Below, piece by piece: positions 27,018 through 37,551 of a stretch of 64,000 bases of DNA (positions are counted from its first letter, which is position 1; every line of letters begins with the position of its first letter). The translations under genes were made by a program, and so were the position numbers. Origin of the DNA: Nordella sp. HKS 07 (lineage in GTDB: Bacteria; Pseudomonadota; Alphaproteobacteria; Rhizobiales; Aestuariivirgaceae); the NCBI RefSeq assembly GCF_011046735.1, contig NZ_CP049258.1:3924001-3988000 (forward strand), in the 5' to 3' direction. Below the pieces are notes generated by a model that was given only the letters and a program-made list of their open reading frames with translations, had not been told where the DNA came from and did not search any database.

Positions 27018-30002
27018 TCAGTCGCGAACACCGCCGATCCGGGCCAATGCGTGATCCCTGCTGGCCGTGTAGGTGACCTCGTTCGGCTTCAACGCCACAG
27101 CCCTTTCGATCATCGCAAGGGCGGCTTCATAAGCCTCCTTTGCGCCTTTTCTGTCGCCTTGTTCCTCGAGGACATAACCGCTGTTTATCTCTGCCTTGTA
27201 GATGTCATAGAGGAACTCAGGATTCTCGGGCTCGAGGCCGGACGCCTTTACCGCCTGCTTCTTTGCCGCCTCGAACAGCTTCAACGCATCCTGTGGGAAG
27301 TTCTTCGTATAGGAGTTGGCGACATCCATATACGCTTGATGCAGGTCGCGCAGGCTGTTGGTGTTGTCCGGGAAACGCTTATTGAATGCCTTTGCCGCCT
27401 CGAGTTTCAAATCGTTCTGCGCGAAGAAGCCCTGCCAGTCATTCAGCTTGCTTTTGTCAAATGCCACGCGGCCATGGAAGACGATGACGTCACTCTGATA
27501 GACCTGCTTGTCCGGATGCGCCTCGGCCACTTTGATCGCATAATCCAGGCCGGCTTGATCATAGGTCAGCGCGTTCGCATAGTCCTTGAGCTGGACGTAG
27601 GATCCCGCAAGCTTGGTATGATAGAGGGTAGCGTTGCGTTGCCACTCGACGTTCTCGGGATCGAGGCTCGCGAGCTTGAGCACTGCCTCGTGAGCTTTCT
27701 TGCTGTAGCCAATGGCCGTCACGTCGTCGGGAACGAACTCGTACCAGGTGGCCATCCTTTCATAGGAGGTGACCAGATCCGCGACCCACAGCTTGTTCGT
27801 CGGATCGGCGTTCACCAGTGTCTGGCGAATTTCGTTGGCCGCTTTGTAGGCGGCGAGCGATTTCTCCGCATCCTCCTTGGTTATGAGGTTGTCGCCGAAA
27901 TACGTCGTCTCGCCGATCCTTTCGAGCACGCCGGCAAAACCGCGCTGCCACGCCGTATTCTTGGGATCGGCCGCGATGAGGCGCTTGATGATCGCCGCTG
28001 CCGACTCTAGTGACGTCAAAGCGGGTTTGGCGCCGTCTTCGCTGTATTGCTTGTGGGCCCGGGCCTCATCGAATTGTATGGCGCCCATCGCTTCATAGGC
28101 GCTTGCGAGGTCGAATTGCCGCAAGGCATCGTCCGGCCTGGCATCCGCCAGCTTCCGGGCAAGGTCGAGACTCGCCTGATAGGATTGGAGGGCCTCGGGG
28201 AGCTTCTTGCCTTCCTGCTGGAGCTCACCGATGAGCCGGTGACTGCGCGCCAGCGTAGTCTCCCAATCGTCATTGGCCGCATCGCTCGCAACCAAGCCTT
28301 TCACGATGTCGCGGCTGGCCTCATAGGAGGCCAGTGCCATTTGCGGATTGCCTTGCAGCTTATGCAGGGCGCCGACCTTGAGATAGGCGGCAGCTTCCAG
28401 ACCGCGTGCGGCGCCATCGGCGGGGTGGGCCTGGGCGAGCTTCCTGCGCAAGGAGAGCCCATGTTCATAGGCGGCAAGAGCGCCGTTGGAATCCCCCTGG
28501 TCACGCAGGACATCGCCCAGCTTGAGCGTGCTGAGAGCGAGTTGGTGACTCCAGGTGCGACCATCCGGCTGCGCATCGGCGAGGTGCGTCGCCGCGGCTT
28601 GTCCCGCCTCGAACGCCTTTCGGGCCTTCGCCAGATCGCCGACGGTCACATAAAGGTCGCCCAAGTCATTGAGTGTCTGCAACTGCTGTTCACGCTGCTC
28701 ATCCGGCAATGCTTCGCGACTGACTTCACCATAAAGCGCCGTCGCCTGTTCATAGCTGGCAATGGCGAGGTCATATTTGAGATCGGCACGCGAGGCGCCG
28801 CCGCTGATCGCATGTGTGGTCGCTTCCGACAAAGTGCGCTCGAGGAAATTTGCCTTCAGCGCATCCCGTGAGGTGGAATCGATGGTTGCCGCAGCCGCGA
28901 GCTTGCCGCGCGCCGTGTCGAAGGCACCGAGCGCCAGTTGCTGTTCCGCTTCCTGCCGCAGCTTCGTTACCGCCGGATCGGTCGATGACAGCGTCCGCAT
29001 CTGGTTGCGCGTCGTCACGAAGGCATCGGCCGCATCGGCCAGCTTCCGGGTACGCTGCTCCAATGTCAGGTCCTTCGCGTCCGAGGAGATCAGCGCGCCA
29101 TAAAGCGGCGCCAGCGGCATGTCCTTCTCAAGCGCCAGCCGCTCGATCTCGTCGCGCAGATCCGGCGTGACGTCCGCCATGGCGAGGAGCAGTCTTTCGC
29201 GTTCCGGGAGCTTGTCGGCGGTCGTGGCCGCGAAGAACAGCTTGGGCAGGCCGTTCTCGATATAGGGCAGTTGGTTGCCGCGCGACTGATCATAGACTTC
29301 CTGCTGGACAAGGGTGAGGGCGGAGCGGATCTCCAGACCGTCGGTGCCGAGATATTTGGCAAGCGCCGTGGTGAAGGGCGAGTTGGGGCCCTGGCCGTCG
29401 GAGGCGGTGGCGCCTGGAGCAGCCGAGAAGGCGAAGAGCACGTTTTCAGCGCGGCCCATCCGGCCGAGTCCCGGCCTCACATCGAGTTGCGCCTGCGGCT
29501 CCTCGACCACCATGGCGCCGCGGCTCGTTCCGTCGGCGCTTCCGCCTCCTAAGGGATCATTACGGCAGGCATCAAGCATGATGATGCCGACCTTACCGAT
29601 CTCGGCGACGACGGCGCGGATCTCATCGAGCGGCATGGCCGAGGATCTGAGCGCGTCGACCGTATGCGCCGCGGCATCGGTAGGAAGCAGGAAGTTCTGC
29701 CCCGAGATCTCGACGCCATGGCCGGCGAAGAACACCAGCGCCACGTCGGCGCCTGCCGCATCCTCGCGAAAATCCTCAAGCGCACGGCGCATGCGCTTCA
29801 AGTCGCGGTTCGATTCGAGCGTGACCTCGAAGCCGAGATTCTCGAGAGTCTTTTCGATGCTGAGCGCGTCATTGACCGCATTCGAGAGCGGGCGGATGGT
29901 CTTGTAATCGTCGGCGCCCATGACCAGCGCGACGCGCTTTTCGGCAAGCGCGTGGAGTGGGGTCACGAGAATGAAGAATGCGGTCGCAGTAATGCGCAGC
30001 AC
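27018..30002 (-). CDS. Secreted caspase-like (C14) peptidase with long TPR tail
   Basis: A 994-residue protein from a GTG preceded by GGGAGG. A longer TTG start at 30059 would spoil the signal peptide. Residues 1-20 (LRITATAFFILVTPLHALA) are a signal peptide. The caspase p20 fold follows with catalytic His95 (FFAGHGVE) and Cys146 (IIMLDACRND), so the dyad is intact. From about residue 380 there are many TPR-like helix pairs (LGDLYVTVGDLAKARKAFE and similar) for protein docking. Exported, probably periplasmic. Bacterial caspase homologues cleave after basic or acidic residues; substrate unknown. Confidence 0.9.
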   Translation of the reverse strand: MLRITATAFFILVTPLHALAEKRVALVMGADDYKTIRPLSNAVNDALSIEKTLENLGFEVTLESNRDLKRMRRALEDFREDAAGADVALVFFAGHGVEISGQNFLLPTDAAAHTVDALRSSAMPLDEIRAVVAEIGKVGIIMLDACRNDPLGGGSADGTSRGAMVVEEPQAQLDVRPGLGRMGRAENVLFAFSAAPGATASDGQGPNSPFTTALAKYLGTDGLEIRSALTLVQQEVYDQSRGNQLPYIENGLPKLFFAATTADKLPERERLLLAMADVTPDLRDEIERLALEKDMPLAPLYGALISSDAKDLTLEQRTRKLADAADAFVTTRNQMRTLSSTDPAVTKLRQEAEQQLALGAFDTARGKLAAAATIDSTSRDALKANFLERTLSEATTHAISGGASRADLKYDLAIASYEQATALYGEVSREALPDEQREQQLQTLNDLGDLYVTVGDLAKARKAFEAGQAAATHLADAQPDGRTWSHQLALSTLKLGDVLRDQGDSNGALAAYEHGLSLRRKLAQAHPADGAARGLEAAAYLKVGALHKLQGNPQMALASYEASRDIVKGLVASDAANDDWETTLARSHRLIGELQQEGKKLPEALQSYQASLDLARKLADARPDDALRQFDLASAYEAMGAIQFDEARAHKQYSEDGAKPALTSLESAAAIIKRLIAADPKNTAWQRGFAGVLERIGETTYFGDNLITKEDAEKSLAAYKAANEIRQTLVNADPTNKLWVADLVTSYERMATWYEFVPDDVTAIGYSKKAHEAVLKLASLDPENVEWQRNATLYHTKLAGSYVQLKDYANALTYDQAGLDYAIKVAEAHPDKQVYQSDVIVFHGRVAFDKSKLNDWQGFFAQNDLKLEAAKAFNKRFPDNTNSLRDLHQAYMDVANSYTKNFPQDALKLFEAAKKQAVKASGLEPENPEFLYDIYKAEINSGYVLEEQGDRKGAKEAYEAALAMIERAVALKPNEVTYTASRDHALARIGGVRD

Positions 30003-30116
30003 GAGGAGCCTCCCGGATCTATCGGGCCGCAAGACACCACGCCAATAAGGCGGCCGCAAGCCTGATTTTGTGCTTTCGGATGGCCGGATTTTGACGAAAC
30101 GGCAGTATCGAGGTGT

Positions 30117-30542
30117 CTAGAGTTTGAAGGAGTAGAGCATTGCCGTCTCCGCCCTGCGTCTGAAGCTCTCATAGAAGGCCCGGGCTTCGAGATTTTCCGA
30201 TTCGGTACCAAGCCAGGCTTCGCCGCAGCCAAGCTGCCGGCCAAGAGTGAAGGCGGCCTGCATAAGCCGTGTTGCAACGCCCCGACGACGGGCTGAGGCG
30301 GTGACGCCCACCTCATCGATGAACAGGTCGCCCGGACGGTTTTCCGGATGCTCATAGGACAGGGCGGTCAGTTGCCCGACGATGACGCTCTTCTCGATGG
30401 CGGCGAAGAGATGGTGCCCGGGAAGAGCCAGATATCGGCTGAGCTTGGCACACGCGATTGGATCGTCGAAGACGTCCTCGGCGATATTCTCGAACAGGCC
30501 TTCATCGCCCGGCGCGCAGAGATGACTGGTGATCTCGTCCAT
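30117..30542 (-). CDS. GNAT-family acetyltransferase
   Basis: A 141-residue protein with the acetyl-CoA loop DEVGVTASARRRGVATRLM and a C-terminal NLEARAFYESF segment. The general layout is like the AAC(3)-I aminoglycoside acetyltransferase branch of GNAT, but similarity by eye is not enough to call a resistance function. Small-molecule or protein acetylation is possible. It lies between the caspase-like gene and adhP on the same strand. Confidence 0.8.
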   Translation of the reverse strand: MDEITSHLCAPGDEGLFENIAEDVFDDPIACAKLSRYLALPGHHLFAAIEKSVIVGQLTALSYEHPENRPGDLFIDEVGVTASARRRGVATRLMQAAFTLGRQLGCGEAWLGTESENLEARAFYESFRRRAETAMLYSFKL

Positions 30543-30552
30543 GGGGACGGGC

Positions 30553-31599
30553 TTAGGCCGCCCCCCGGGTCAGATCAAGCACCACGCGGCCGACGATCTT
30601 GCCCTGGCGCATCTCCTCGAGGACCGCATTGACATCGAAGAGGGACGTCGTCCTGATCTTGGCGCGCACGAGGCCATTGGCGGCGAAATCGAGCGCCTCA
30701 TGGAGGTCGGCGCGGGTGCCGACATTCGAGCCGCGGATGGTCAATTCCCAATTGGTGATCGCCGCGATCGAGGTCCGGATCTCATCCGACTTGCCGCCGG
30801 GCAGCCCGATATAGGCGACGGTGCCGGCGGGCCTGAGCATCAGGATCGCCTGCTCGAAGGCCTTGCTCGCCACCGCGGTGACCACCGCGGCATGGGCGCC
30901 GCCGATCTTCGTCTGGATCGCGGCAACGGCGTCTTCCCGCGCTCCGTTGACCAGAACCTCGGCGCCCAGCGACTTGGCGAGTGCGAGCTTGTCCTCCGCG
31001 ACATCGACCGCCGCCACGCGCAATCCCATGGCGCGCGCATATTGAACAGCGATATGGCCGAGGCCGCCAATGCCGAGCACCGCGACCCATTGGCCGGGCC
31101 GGGCGCCGGTGCGCTTCAGGCCGCGATAGGTGGTGACGCCGGCGCAAAGGATCGGCGCCAGCTCGAAGAAATCGGCATCGGCCGGCAGGCGGCCGACATA
31201 GGCGGCGGGTGCCACCATATATTCCGCATAGCCACCGGGCTTCGAATAGCCGGTCGCCTCGCCCGATTTGCAGATCGTCTCCATGCCGGCGAGACAGAAT
31301 TCGCAGGCGCCGCAGGAGGAATACATCCAGGGCACGCCCACCGGATCGCCGGTTTTGAAGCCCGTCACGCCCGGGCCGAGGGCGGCGACATGACCGGCCA
31401 CTTCATGACCGGGAATGAGCGGCAGATTGGGCAACGGCGACCAGTCGCCCTCGATCGCATGCAGATCACTGTGGCACACGCCGCAGGCCTTCACCTTGAT
31501 CAGGATTTCGCCATGGCCAGCCTCGGGGATGGCGACATCTTCGATCGCGAGTCTGTCCTTGATCTTGTGCAGGACTGCCGCTTTCATCGTCTTCGCCAT
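30553..31599 (-). CDS. adhP: Zinc-dependent alcohol dehydrogenase (AdhP type)
   Basis: A 348-residue medium-chain dehydrogenase. Catalytic zinc ligands are in CGVCHSDLHA and GHEVAGHV. The structural zinc is in CGACEFCLAGMETIC, with four Cys. The NAD motif is VLGIGGLGHIAVQYARAMG. It interconverts ethanol or related primary alcohols and aldehydes. GGAGGGG precedes the ATG at 31599; the upstream in-frame extension has no site. It is divergent from a LuxR-type regulator with a palindrome in the gap. Confidence 0.94.
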   Translation of the reverse strand: MAKTMKAAVLHKIKDRLAIEDVAIPEAGHGEILIKVKACGVCHSDLHAIEGDWSPLPNLPLIPGHEVAGHVAALGPGVTGFKTGDPVGVPWMYSSCGACEFCLAGMETICKSGEATGYSKPGGYAEYMVAPAAYVGRLPADADFFELAPILCAGVTTYRGLKRTGARPGQWVAVLGIGGLGHIAVQYARAMGLRVAAVDVAEDKLALAKSLGAEVLVNGAREDAVAAIQTKIGGAHAAVVTAVASKAFEQAILMLRPAGTVAYIGLPGGKSDEIRTSIAAITNWELTIRGSNVGTRADLHEALDFAANGLVRAKIRTTSLFDVNAVLEEMRQGKIVGRVVLDLTRGAA

Positions 31600-31667
31600 G
31601 ATCTGTTCCCCTCCGCTCTGTGTATTGTGAGGAAGCAAACTAGATTTTCCGACCGCCAAGTGACCAT

Positions 31668-31689
31668 ATCCCCAAAGCGATAGGGGGAT
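31668..31689. promoter_or_regulatory. ATCCCC-N10-GGGGAT palindrome between adhP and the LuxR-type gene
   Basis: ATCCCC at 31668-31673 and GGGGAT at 31684-31689 form an inverted repeat midway between divergent genes. A related but differently spaced sequence (TATTCCC-T-GGGGGATA, 32584-32599) lies upstream of the ABC-transporter operon. Probable binding site for the neighbouring LuxR-type regulator; inference from position and symmetry only. Confidence 0.5.
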
Positions 31690-31733
31690 GCGGAAAACCA
31701 AACTGCTATCTCTGGTCGGGAAAGCCAAATACA

Positions 31734-32627
31734 ATGCGCCATCAGAGAGGGGTTCGATTGGTGACAAACCAAGCACCACGCCGCCATTTGCTGCTTGACA
31801 GCTTCAGCCGCAGCGCTGTCGAGCTGACGCAGGCGCTGGAGACCAGCAATTTTGTTCCCGCCCTCCTGGGGGCGGTGCAGCGCATCGTTCATGCCGATTT
31901 CGTCATGGTCTTCGGCTATCGAGGTTCCGATCAGCCAAATCTTCTGGGCGATACGCTCGACCGCGAGCGTCACAGGGTCATCGCCGAGGATTACATCAAC
32001 GGACCCTATCTGCTCGATCCCTTCTATCAGTTGGTCGAGGACGGGCGGCGAGAAGGCTGTTTCCGCCTGCACGACATCGCCCCGGACCGGTTCCGCCAAA
32101 GCGAGTACTATCGCACTCATTACAAGCGCACCGGCATCGGCGAGGAAGTCGGCTTCGTTTTCGACGCCGGCCGCGGCGTCACCGGAGTTACCTCAGTCGC
32201 CCGCTGGAGGTCTTCGCCGGGATTTGCGCGCGACGAGCTCGAACTTCTGCAGACCATCGGGCCGGCGATCGGCGCCTTCTGCAGTCGCCATTGGAGCCGG
32301 ATCAGTCGGGCCACGCTGGTTGCGGACCACGCGGCCAGCGCCAATGCGGTCTCGGCGCTCGAGGATTTTGCCGGTGGCATCCTCTCGGCGCGGGAGCGGC
32401 AGATCATGACCATGATCCTGCAAGGCCATTCTACCCAGTCTCTCGCGCATCACCTCGATATCAGCCCGGGTACGGTGAAGATCCACCGCAAGAACGTGTA
32501 TCGGAAACTCAATATCTCGACCCAGGCCGAGCTTTTTGCCGCATATCTGGCCTTTGTTCAGTCCCGTGGCGATAGCACCGGCCTATTCCCTGGGGGATAT
32601 ACAAAGCGGCGGCCATCTCTCCGATAA
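31734..32627 (+). CDS. LuxR-family transcriptional regulator (GAF/autoinducer-like sensor)
   Basis: A 297-residue protein. The N-terminal ~200 residues look like a GAF-type ligand domain (FVPALLGAVQRIVHADFVMV). The C-terminal LuxR HTH begins at LSARERQIMTMILQGHSTQ and continues with SPGTVKIHRKNVYRKL. A GTG at 31761 after AGAGAGGGG may be the real start. It sits between adhP and a polyamine-type ABC operon and probably controls one or both; no luxI homologue is present. Confidence 0.9.
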   Translation: MRHQRGVRLVTNQAPRRHLLLDSFSRSAVELTQALETSNFVPALLGAVQRIVHADFVMVFGYRGSDQPNLLGDTLDRERHRVIAEDYINGPYLLDPFYQLVEDGRREGCFRLHDIAPDRFRQSEYYRTHYKRTGIGEEVGFVFDAGRGVTGVTSVARWRSSPGFARDELELLQTIGPAIGAFCSRHWSRISRATLVADHAASANAVSALEDFAGGILSARERQIMTMILQGHSTQSLAHHLDISPGTVKIHRKNVYRKLNISTQAELFAAYLAFVQSRGDSTGLFPGGYTKRRPSLR

Positions 32628-32663
32628 TCGGCCACCGCGCTAGAAAACACTTGGGAGGGAAAC

Positions 32664-33845
32664 ATGACGAAAAGCTGGTACAGCGATCTGCCGCAATTCT
32701 ATCAACGCCAGATCAAGGCCGCGGGCCTCGACGAGGCGGGCCTCACCCGTCGCCGCCTGCTGAAGGGCATGGCCGCGAGCGCGGGCGTTACGATGGCCGG
32801 GCTGTCCTCACGCCCATCGCAGGCGGCAAGCCAGATGACCTATATGTGTTGGGAAGGCTACAACGATCGCCGCATTATCGATCCGTTCAACAAGGCGAAT
32901 GACGTCGAGATCGCTTTCGACCTGATCGTCGACAGTCCCGGCGGCTTTGCCAAATTGCAGGCCGGCGCCTCGCGCGAGGTGGACATCGTCTCGAGCGACA
33001 TGCCCTGGATCACCCGCCTGGGGCCTGCAGGTTTGGCGCAGGAACTCAACCCCGACGACTATTCTGATGTCTATGCAACCTTTTACGATCAGTTCAAACC
33101 GCCCTTCGAGCCTTTGATCCATGACGGCAAGACGATCGGCGTCGCCACGCGGTGGGGCTGGGTAGGACCATGCGTCAACACCGACCTCACCAAGCCGGAG
33201 ATCTGGAAGAGCTATGATCCGGTTTTCGACGATGCCAACAAGGGCAAGATCTGCGTGATGGACTGGGGTGATTGGCCGATCCTGCCGATGGCGCTCCATG
33301 CCGGCATCAATCCCTACGAGGAGCTTGACCAGAATGCGCTCGAGGAAGTGCGCAAGGTGCTGCGGGCGATGTTCAAGAACACCCGCACGCTGGTGGCCGA
33401 CCTGACCCAGGCGCAGAAGGGCTTGCTCGACGGCTCGCTGCTTGGCTGCATTGGCGCCGGTTCATATCTGACGTCCGCCGTGCGCAAGCAGGGTCATAAG
33501 AACATCATTGCGGTGGTGCCTGAGCCTAAGAATGGCCTGAAGCAGGGCATCATCTGGGTCGAGGCGACGGCGATCCTCAAGGATACCGATCAGCCGGAGC
33601 TGTCGCAGAAGCTCTTGAAGCATGTCGTCTCCAAGGAGTCCGGGCACATCCTGTCGCTCCTCGATTCCACCTGCAACGTCGTGACCAACAAGGCGGTCGA
33701 GGGACTCTATACGCCGGAGGAGCGCGATATTCTGCAGGTCGACTATATGTGGACGGCCTGGGACAACTCACAGATGCACCGCATCGCGCCGAATATCGAC
33801 GAGATGCTGGCTATCTGGCAGGAGGAACTGGCGGCGGCGCAATAG
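32664..33845 (+). CDS. Tat-exported ABC transporter substrate-binding protein (polyamine type)
   Basis: A 393-residue protein. A twin-arginine signal (TRRRLLKGMAASAG, Arg29-Arg31) indicates folded export by Tat. The mature part follows the PotD/PotF pattern of family 1 solute-binding proteins (YMCWEGYNDRRIIDPFNK near the start). It should bind a polyamine or similar cation in the periplasm. GGGAGGG precedes the ATG. First gene of a four-gene importer. Confidence 0.92.
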   Translation: MTKSWYSDLPQFYQRQIKAAGLDEAGLTRRRLLKGMAASAGVTMAGLSSRPSQAASQMTYMCWEGYNDRRIIDPFNKANDVEIAFDLIVDSPGGFAKLQAGASREVDIVSSDMPWITRLGPAGLAQELNPDDYSDVYATFYDQFKPPFEPLIHDGKTIGVATRWGWVGPCVNTDLTKPEIWKSYDPVFDDANKGKICVMDWGDWPILPMALHAGINPYEELDQNALEEVRKVLRAMFKNTRTLVADLTQAQKGLLDGSLLGCIGAGSYLTSAVRKQGHKNIIAVVPEPKNGLKQGIIWVEATAILKDTDQPELSQKLLKHVVSKESGHILSLLDSTCNVVTNKAVEGLYTPEERDILQVDYMWTAWDNSQMHRIAPNIDEMLAIWQEELAAAQ

Positions 33846-33855
33846 CTCTATCGTC

Positions 33856-34950
<1,095 letters not shown>

Positions 34951-34952
34951 CC

Positions 34953-35825
34953 ATGGCGGAGGAGGTCCCGAGAAGCTGGCGTGACCCGGAGTTGCTGATC
35001 AAGGCTCTTCCGACGGTGATCCTGCAGACGACCTGTTTCTTGGCACCTCTGGTGATGACCTTCCTGCTCACCTTTCAACGCAGCCGGAACTTCCAGCTGC
35101 AATGGAGCTGGGATCTGTGGACATGGACCGACATCTTCTCCAAGCCGCATTACTGGACGATCCTCGGTCATACGATCGTCATGGCGGCCGCCACTGTCGC
35201 GATATGCCTGATCATCGCTTTTCCCATCGCCTATGGGCTCGCCACCCGCTTCAAGCGCTGGGAGAACGAGATCAAGGTGCTCATAACCTTCGCCTTCATT
35301 ACCGACGCGACGCTCAAGATCTATGGCTGGGCGCTGTTCCTCGACAAGAACGGCATGGCCAACTATGCCTTGGGCTCCATCGGCCTGCCGCCCGAGATGG
35401 TCGCCTTTCTCTATACGGACTGGGCGACCTTGCTCGGCATGGTTTATTCGCTGTCCGCCTTCGCGATCTTCACGCTCTATCTCTCGATCAGCAATATCGA
35501 CCGCTCTTTGATCCTGGCCGCCTATGATGCCGGCGCCGGCAAGTTCAGGGCGCATTGGGAGATCACGCTGCCTCTGTGCAAGCCCGGCATCTGGGCCGGC
35601 AGCGTGCTGATATTCCTGCTGAGCGTCGGCGCTTTTCTCGAGCCCAAGGTTCTCGGCGGCGGCAAATCGCCGATGTCGGCGGAACTCATCCGCCAGACCT
35701 TCGAGACCCGGGTGAACTGGCCGCTTGGCGCAGCACTCACCCTTGTGCTGATGGTCGTGTCGGTCTTCATCGTGCTGTTGTTCACCCGGCTGATCGGCCT
35801 CAAACGGGCAGGGCTTGCCGCATGA
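34953..35825 (+). CDS. ABC transporter permease, PotB type
   Basis: A 290-residue inner-membrane protein with about six helices. The EAA-type coupling loop is seen in ILAAYDAGAGKFRAHWEITL. It pairs with the next gene as heteromeric permease. Two bases follow the ATPase stop, and its end overlaps the second permease start (ATGA). Confidence 0.94.
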   Translation: MAEEVPRSWRDPELLIKALPTVILQTTCFLAPLVMTFLLTFQRSRNFQLQWSWDLWTWTDIFSKPHYWTILGHTIVMAAATVAICLIIAFPIAYGLATRFKRWENEIKVLITFAFITDATLKIYGWALFLDKNGMANYALGSIGLPPEMVAFLYTDWATLLGMVYSLSAFAIFTLYLSISNIDRSLILAAYDAGAGKFRAHWEITLPLCKPGIWAGSVLIFLLSVGAFLEPKVLGGGKSPMSAELIRQTFETRVNWPLGAALTLVLMVVSVFIVLLFTRLIGLKRAGLAA

Positions 35826-36619
35826 CCGCCAGGCTTGAGGGCAGGTTCATCGATATCGTGCTGTGGGGCAGTCTCGCCGCTATTCTGATCTTCTTCTATG
35901 TCCCGATCTTTACGTTGATCGCCTTCTCCTTTCAGGAAGGGCGATTCCTGACTTTGCCCTTCGAAGGCATCTCGCTACGCTGGTATGGCGAGTTGTTCCG
36001 CAATGCCAACGCGCTCAATGCCCTATGGAACTCGACGGTGATCGCGGTCGCGACCACGGTGATCGCGACCGCGATCGGCACGATGGCGGCAATCGTCGCT
36101 GTGCGTTACCGGTTCAAAGGCAGGGATGCCTTCCGGCTCCTTGCCGGCGTTCCCCTGGCCTTTCCACAATTGCTTTTGGGCATCGTGCTGCTCTTGTGGT
36201 TCTCGGTTCTGGGACGCGCGCTCGACTTCTCAACGGGTTTCACCACGGCGATCATCGGCCATATTGTCTACATCACGCCCTTCGCCATGGTGATCGTCGC
36301 CGTGCAGGTCTTCAACTTCGATGCGACCGTCGAGGATGCGGCGCGTGACTGTGGCGCCAGCAATTTCGAAGTCTATCGCTATGTCACCATCCCGCTTCTG
36401 TGGCCCGGCATCTTCTCGGCGGCGATATTCGCCTTCCTCCTGAGCTGGGGAAATTTCTATCTGACCTACAGTCTTGCCGGATCGACCCGAACTCTGCCGA
36501 CATTTATTTTTTCGGGCATCGCCATAGGCTCATCGCCGCTTTATCCGGCGATCGCGACAATCGTTTTCATACCCGGAATTCTGCTGGTGATCCTAGCTAA
36601 TCGGTTGCGCCGGACATGA
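35822..36619 (+). CDS. ABC transporter permease, PotC type
   Basis: A 265-residue permease with about six helices and the coupling loop VEDAARDCGASNFEVYRYVT. The ATG at 35822 overlaps the upstream stop; the longer open frame runs inside potB-like sequence and is a shadow. Last gene of the importer, convergent with the beta-lactamase gene after 21 bp. Confidence 0.93.
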   Translation: MTARLEGRFIDIVLWGSLAAILIFFYVPIFTLIAFSFQEGRFLTLPFEGISLRWYGELFRNANALNALWNSTVIAVATTVIATAIGTMAAIVAVRYRFKGRDAFRLLAGVPLAFPQLLLGIVLLLWFSVLGRALDFSTGFTTAIIGHIVYITPFAMVIVAVQVFNFDATVEDAARDCGASNFEVYRYVTIPLLWPGIFSAAIFAFLLSWGNFYLTYSLAGSTRTLPTFIFSGIAIGSSPLYPAIATIVFIPGILLVILANRLRRT

Positions 36620-36640
36620 TGTCGCGCGGTTCGACAGGCG

Positions 36641-37471
36641 TTATTGCTGACGCATAAGCCGGGGCAATTCCTTGAGAAAGACCGCTCTGACTGCAGGTCC
36701 CCGGGGACCTTGTGAAGAGTCATCCTTGCCGACCTCGAGGCGGGCGAAGACGACGCGCTGGCCGCGCTTCTCGGCCCAGCCCACGAACCAGCCGATCGGC
36801 TGCGTGCGGTCGAACTGGCCCTTGCTGTTGCGCAGCCAGATGCTGCCGGTCTTGCCATAGACTCGCCATCCGCCCGGAGCGTCGAAGCCGGGGATGATCT
36901 TGCGCGTCTTGGCGTGGGCTTCCTTGGCCACAGGCAACGCGTATGACAAAAGCCTGTGGATGAACTGTGCCTGCTCGTCAGGAGAGATCACCAGCGACGA
37001 GGCGAGCCAGGCGTGGGTCAGGCCATTGTCCTTGCCCGGGTCGCCCGACACATCCTTGTTGCCGTAATCGAGGGCCGTCACATAGGAGGTGAACTTTTCA
37101 AGGCCCAGGCGACGTGCCACCTCGCGTGAATACCAGAGAACGGAATCGCGCTCCCACGCCATCGGATCGACAGTCTTGCGGTCGCGCTTTGGCGCATCGA
37201 TCCCTTCATGCCAGGTCCAGGCCGGGTCATGGGTGCCTTTCAGGATGCCGGCGTCGAAGCCCATGACCGCGAGAGGAACCTTGAAAGTCGAGGCGGGACT
37301 GAAGCGTTCCGCGCAGATGCCCTCGCGATGGATAGATTTGCCGGACGAGGCATCGAGGATCAGGGTGCAGGCCCTGGGCTTCGGCTCTGCTGTAGCGGCG
37401 CCAGAAACGAATCCGATCCCAACCAGGATAACGATGACGAACAGCCGCGAAGACGTGAGGAAACGAATCAT
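36641..37471 (-). CDS. Class D (OXA-type) beta-lactamase
   Basis: A 276-residue protein with an N-terminal signal peptide ending near AATA, so periplasmic. The class D motifs are Ser61-Thr-Phe-Lys64 (serine nucleophile and the usually carbamylated lysine), Ser110-Val-Leu (the usual S-x-V with Leu in the third place), Tyr136-Gly-Asn and Lys207-Thr-Gly. Trp154 in WLASSLVISP fits the lysine-stabilising Trp. It should open beta-lactam rings. The spectrum cannot be predicted. It abuts the prophage on the left. Confidence 0.93.
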   Translation of the reverse strand: MIRFLTSSRLFVIVILVGIGFVSGAATAEPKPRACTLILDASSGKSIHREGICAERFSPASTFKVPLAVMGFDAGILKGTHDPAWTWHEGIDAPKRDRKTVDPMAWERDSVLWYSREVARRLGLEKFTSYVTALDYGNKDVSGDPGKDNGLTHAWLASSLVISPDEQAQFIHRLLSYALPVAKEAHAKTRKIIPGFDAPGGWRVYGKTGSIWLRNSKGQFDRTQPIGWFVGWAEKRGQRVVFARLEVGKDDSSQGPRGPAVRAVFLKELPRLMRQQ

Positions 37472-37551
37472 TCTTGACCAATAGCACAGGCGGAGTCTGA
37501 TCGTGTTTGCGGGCGGGCAACATACCTATCTTAGGCAACTTTGCTGTCGGT

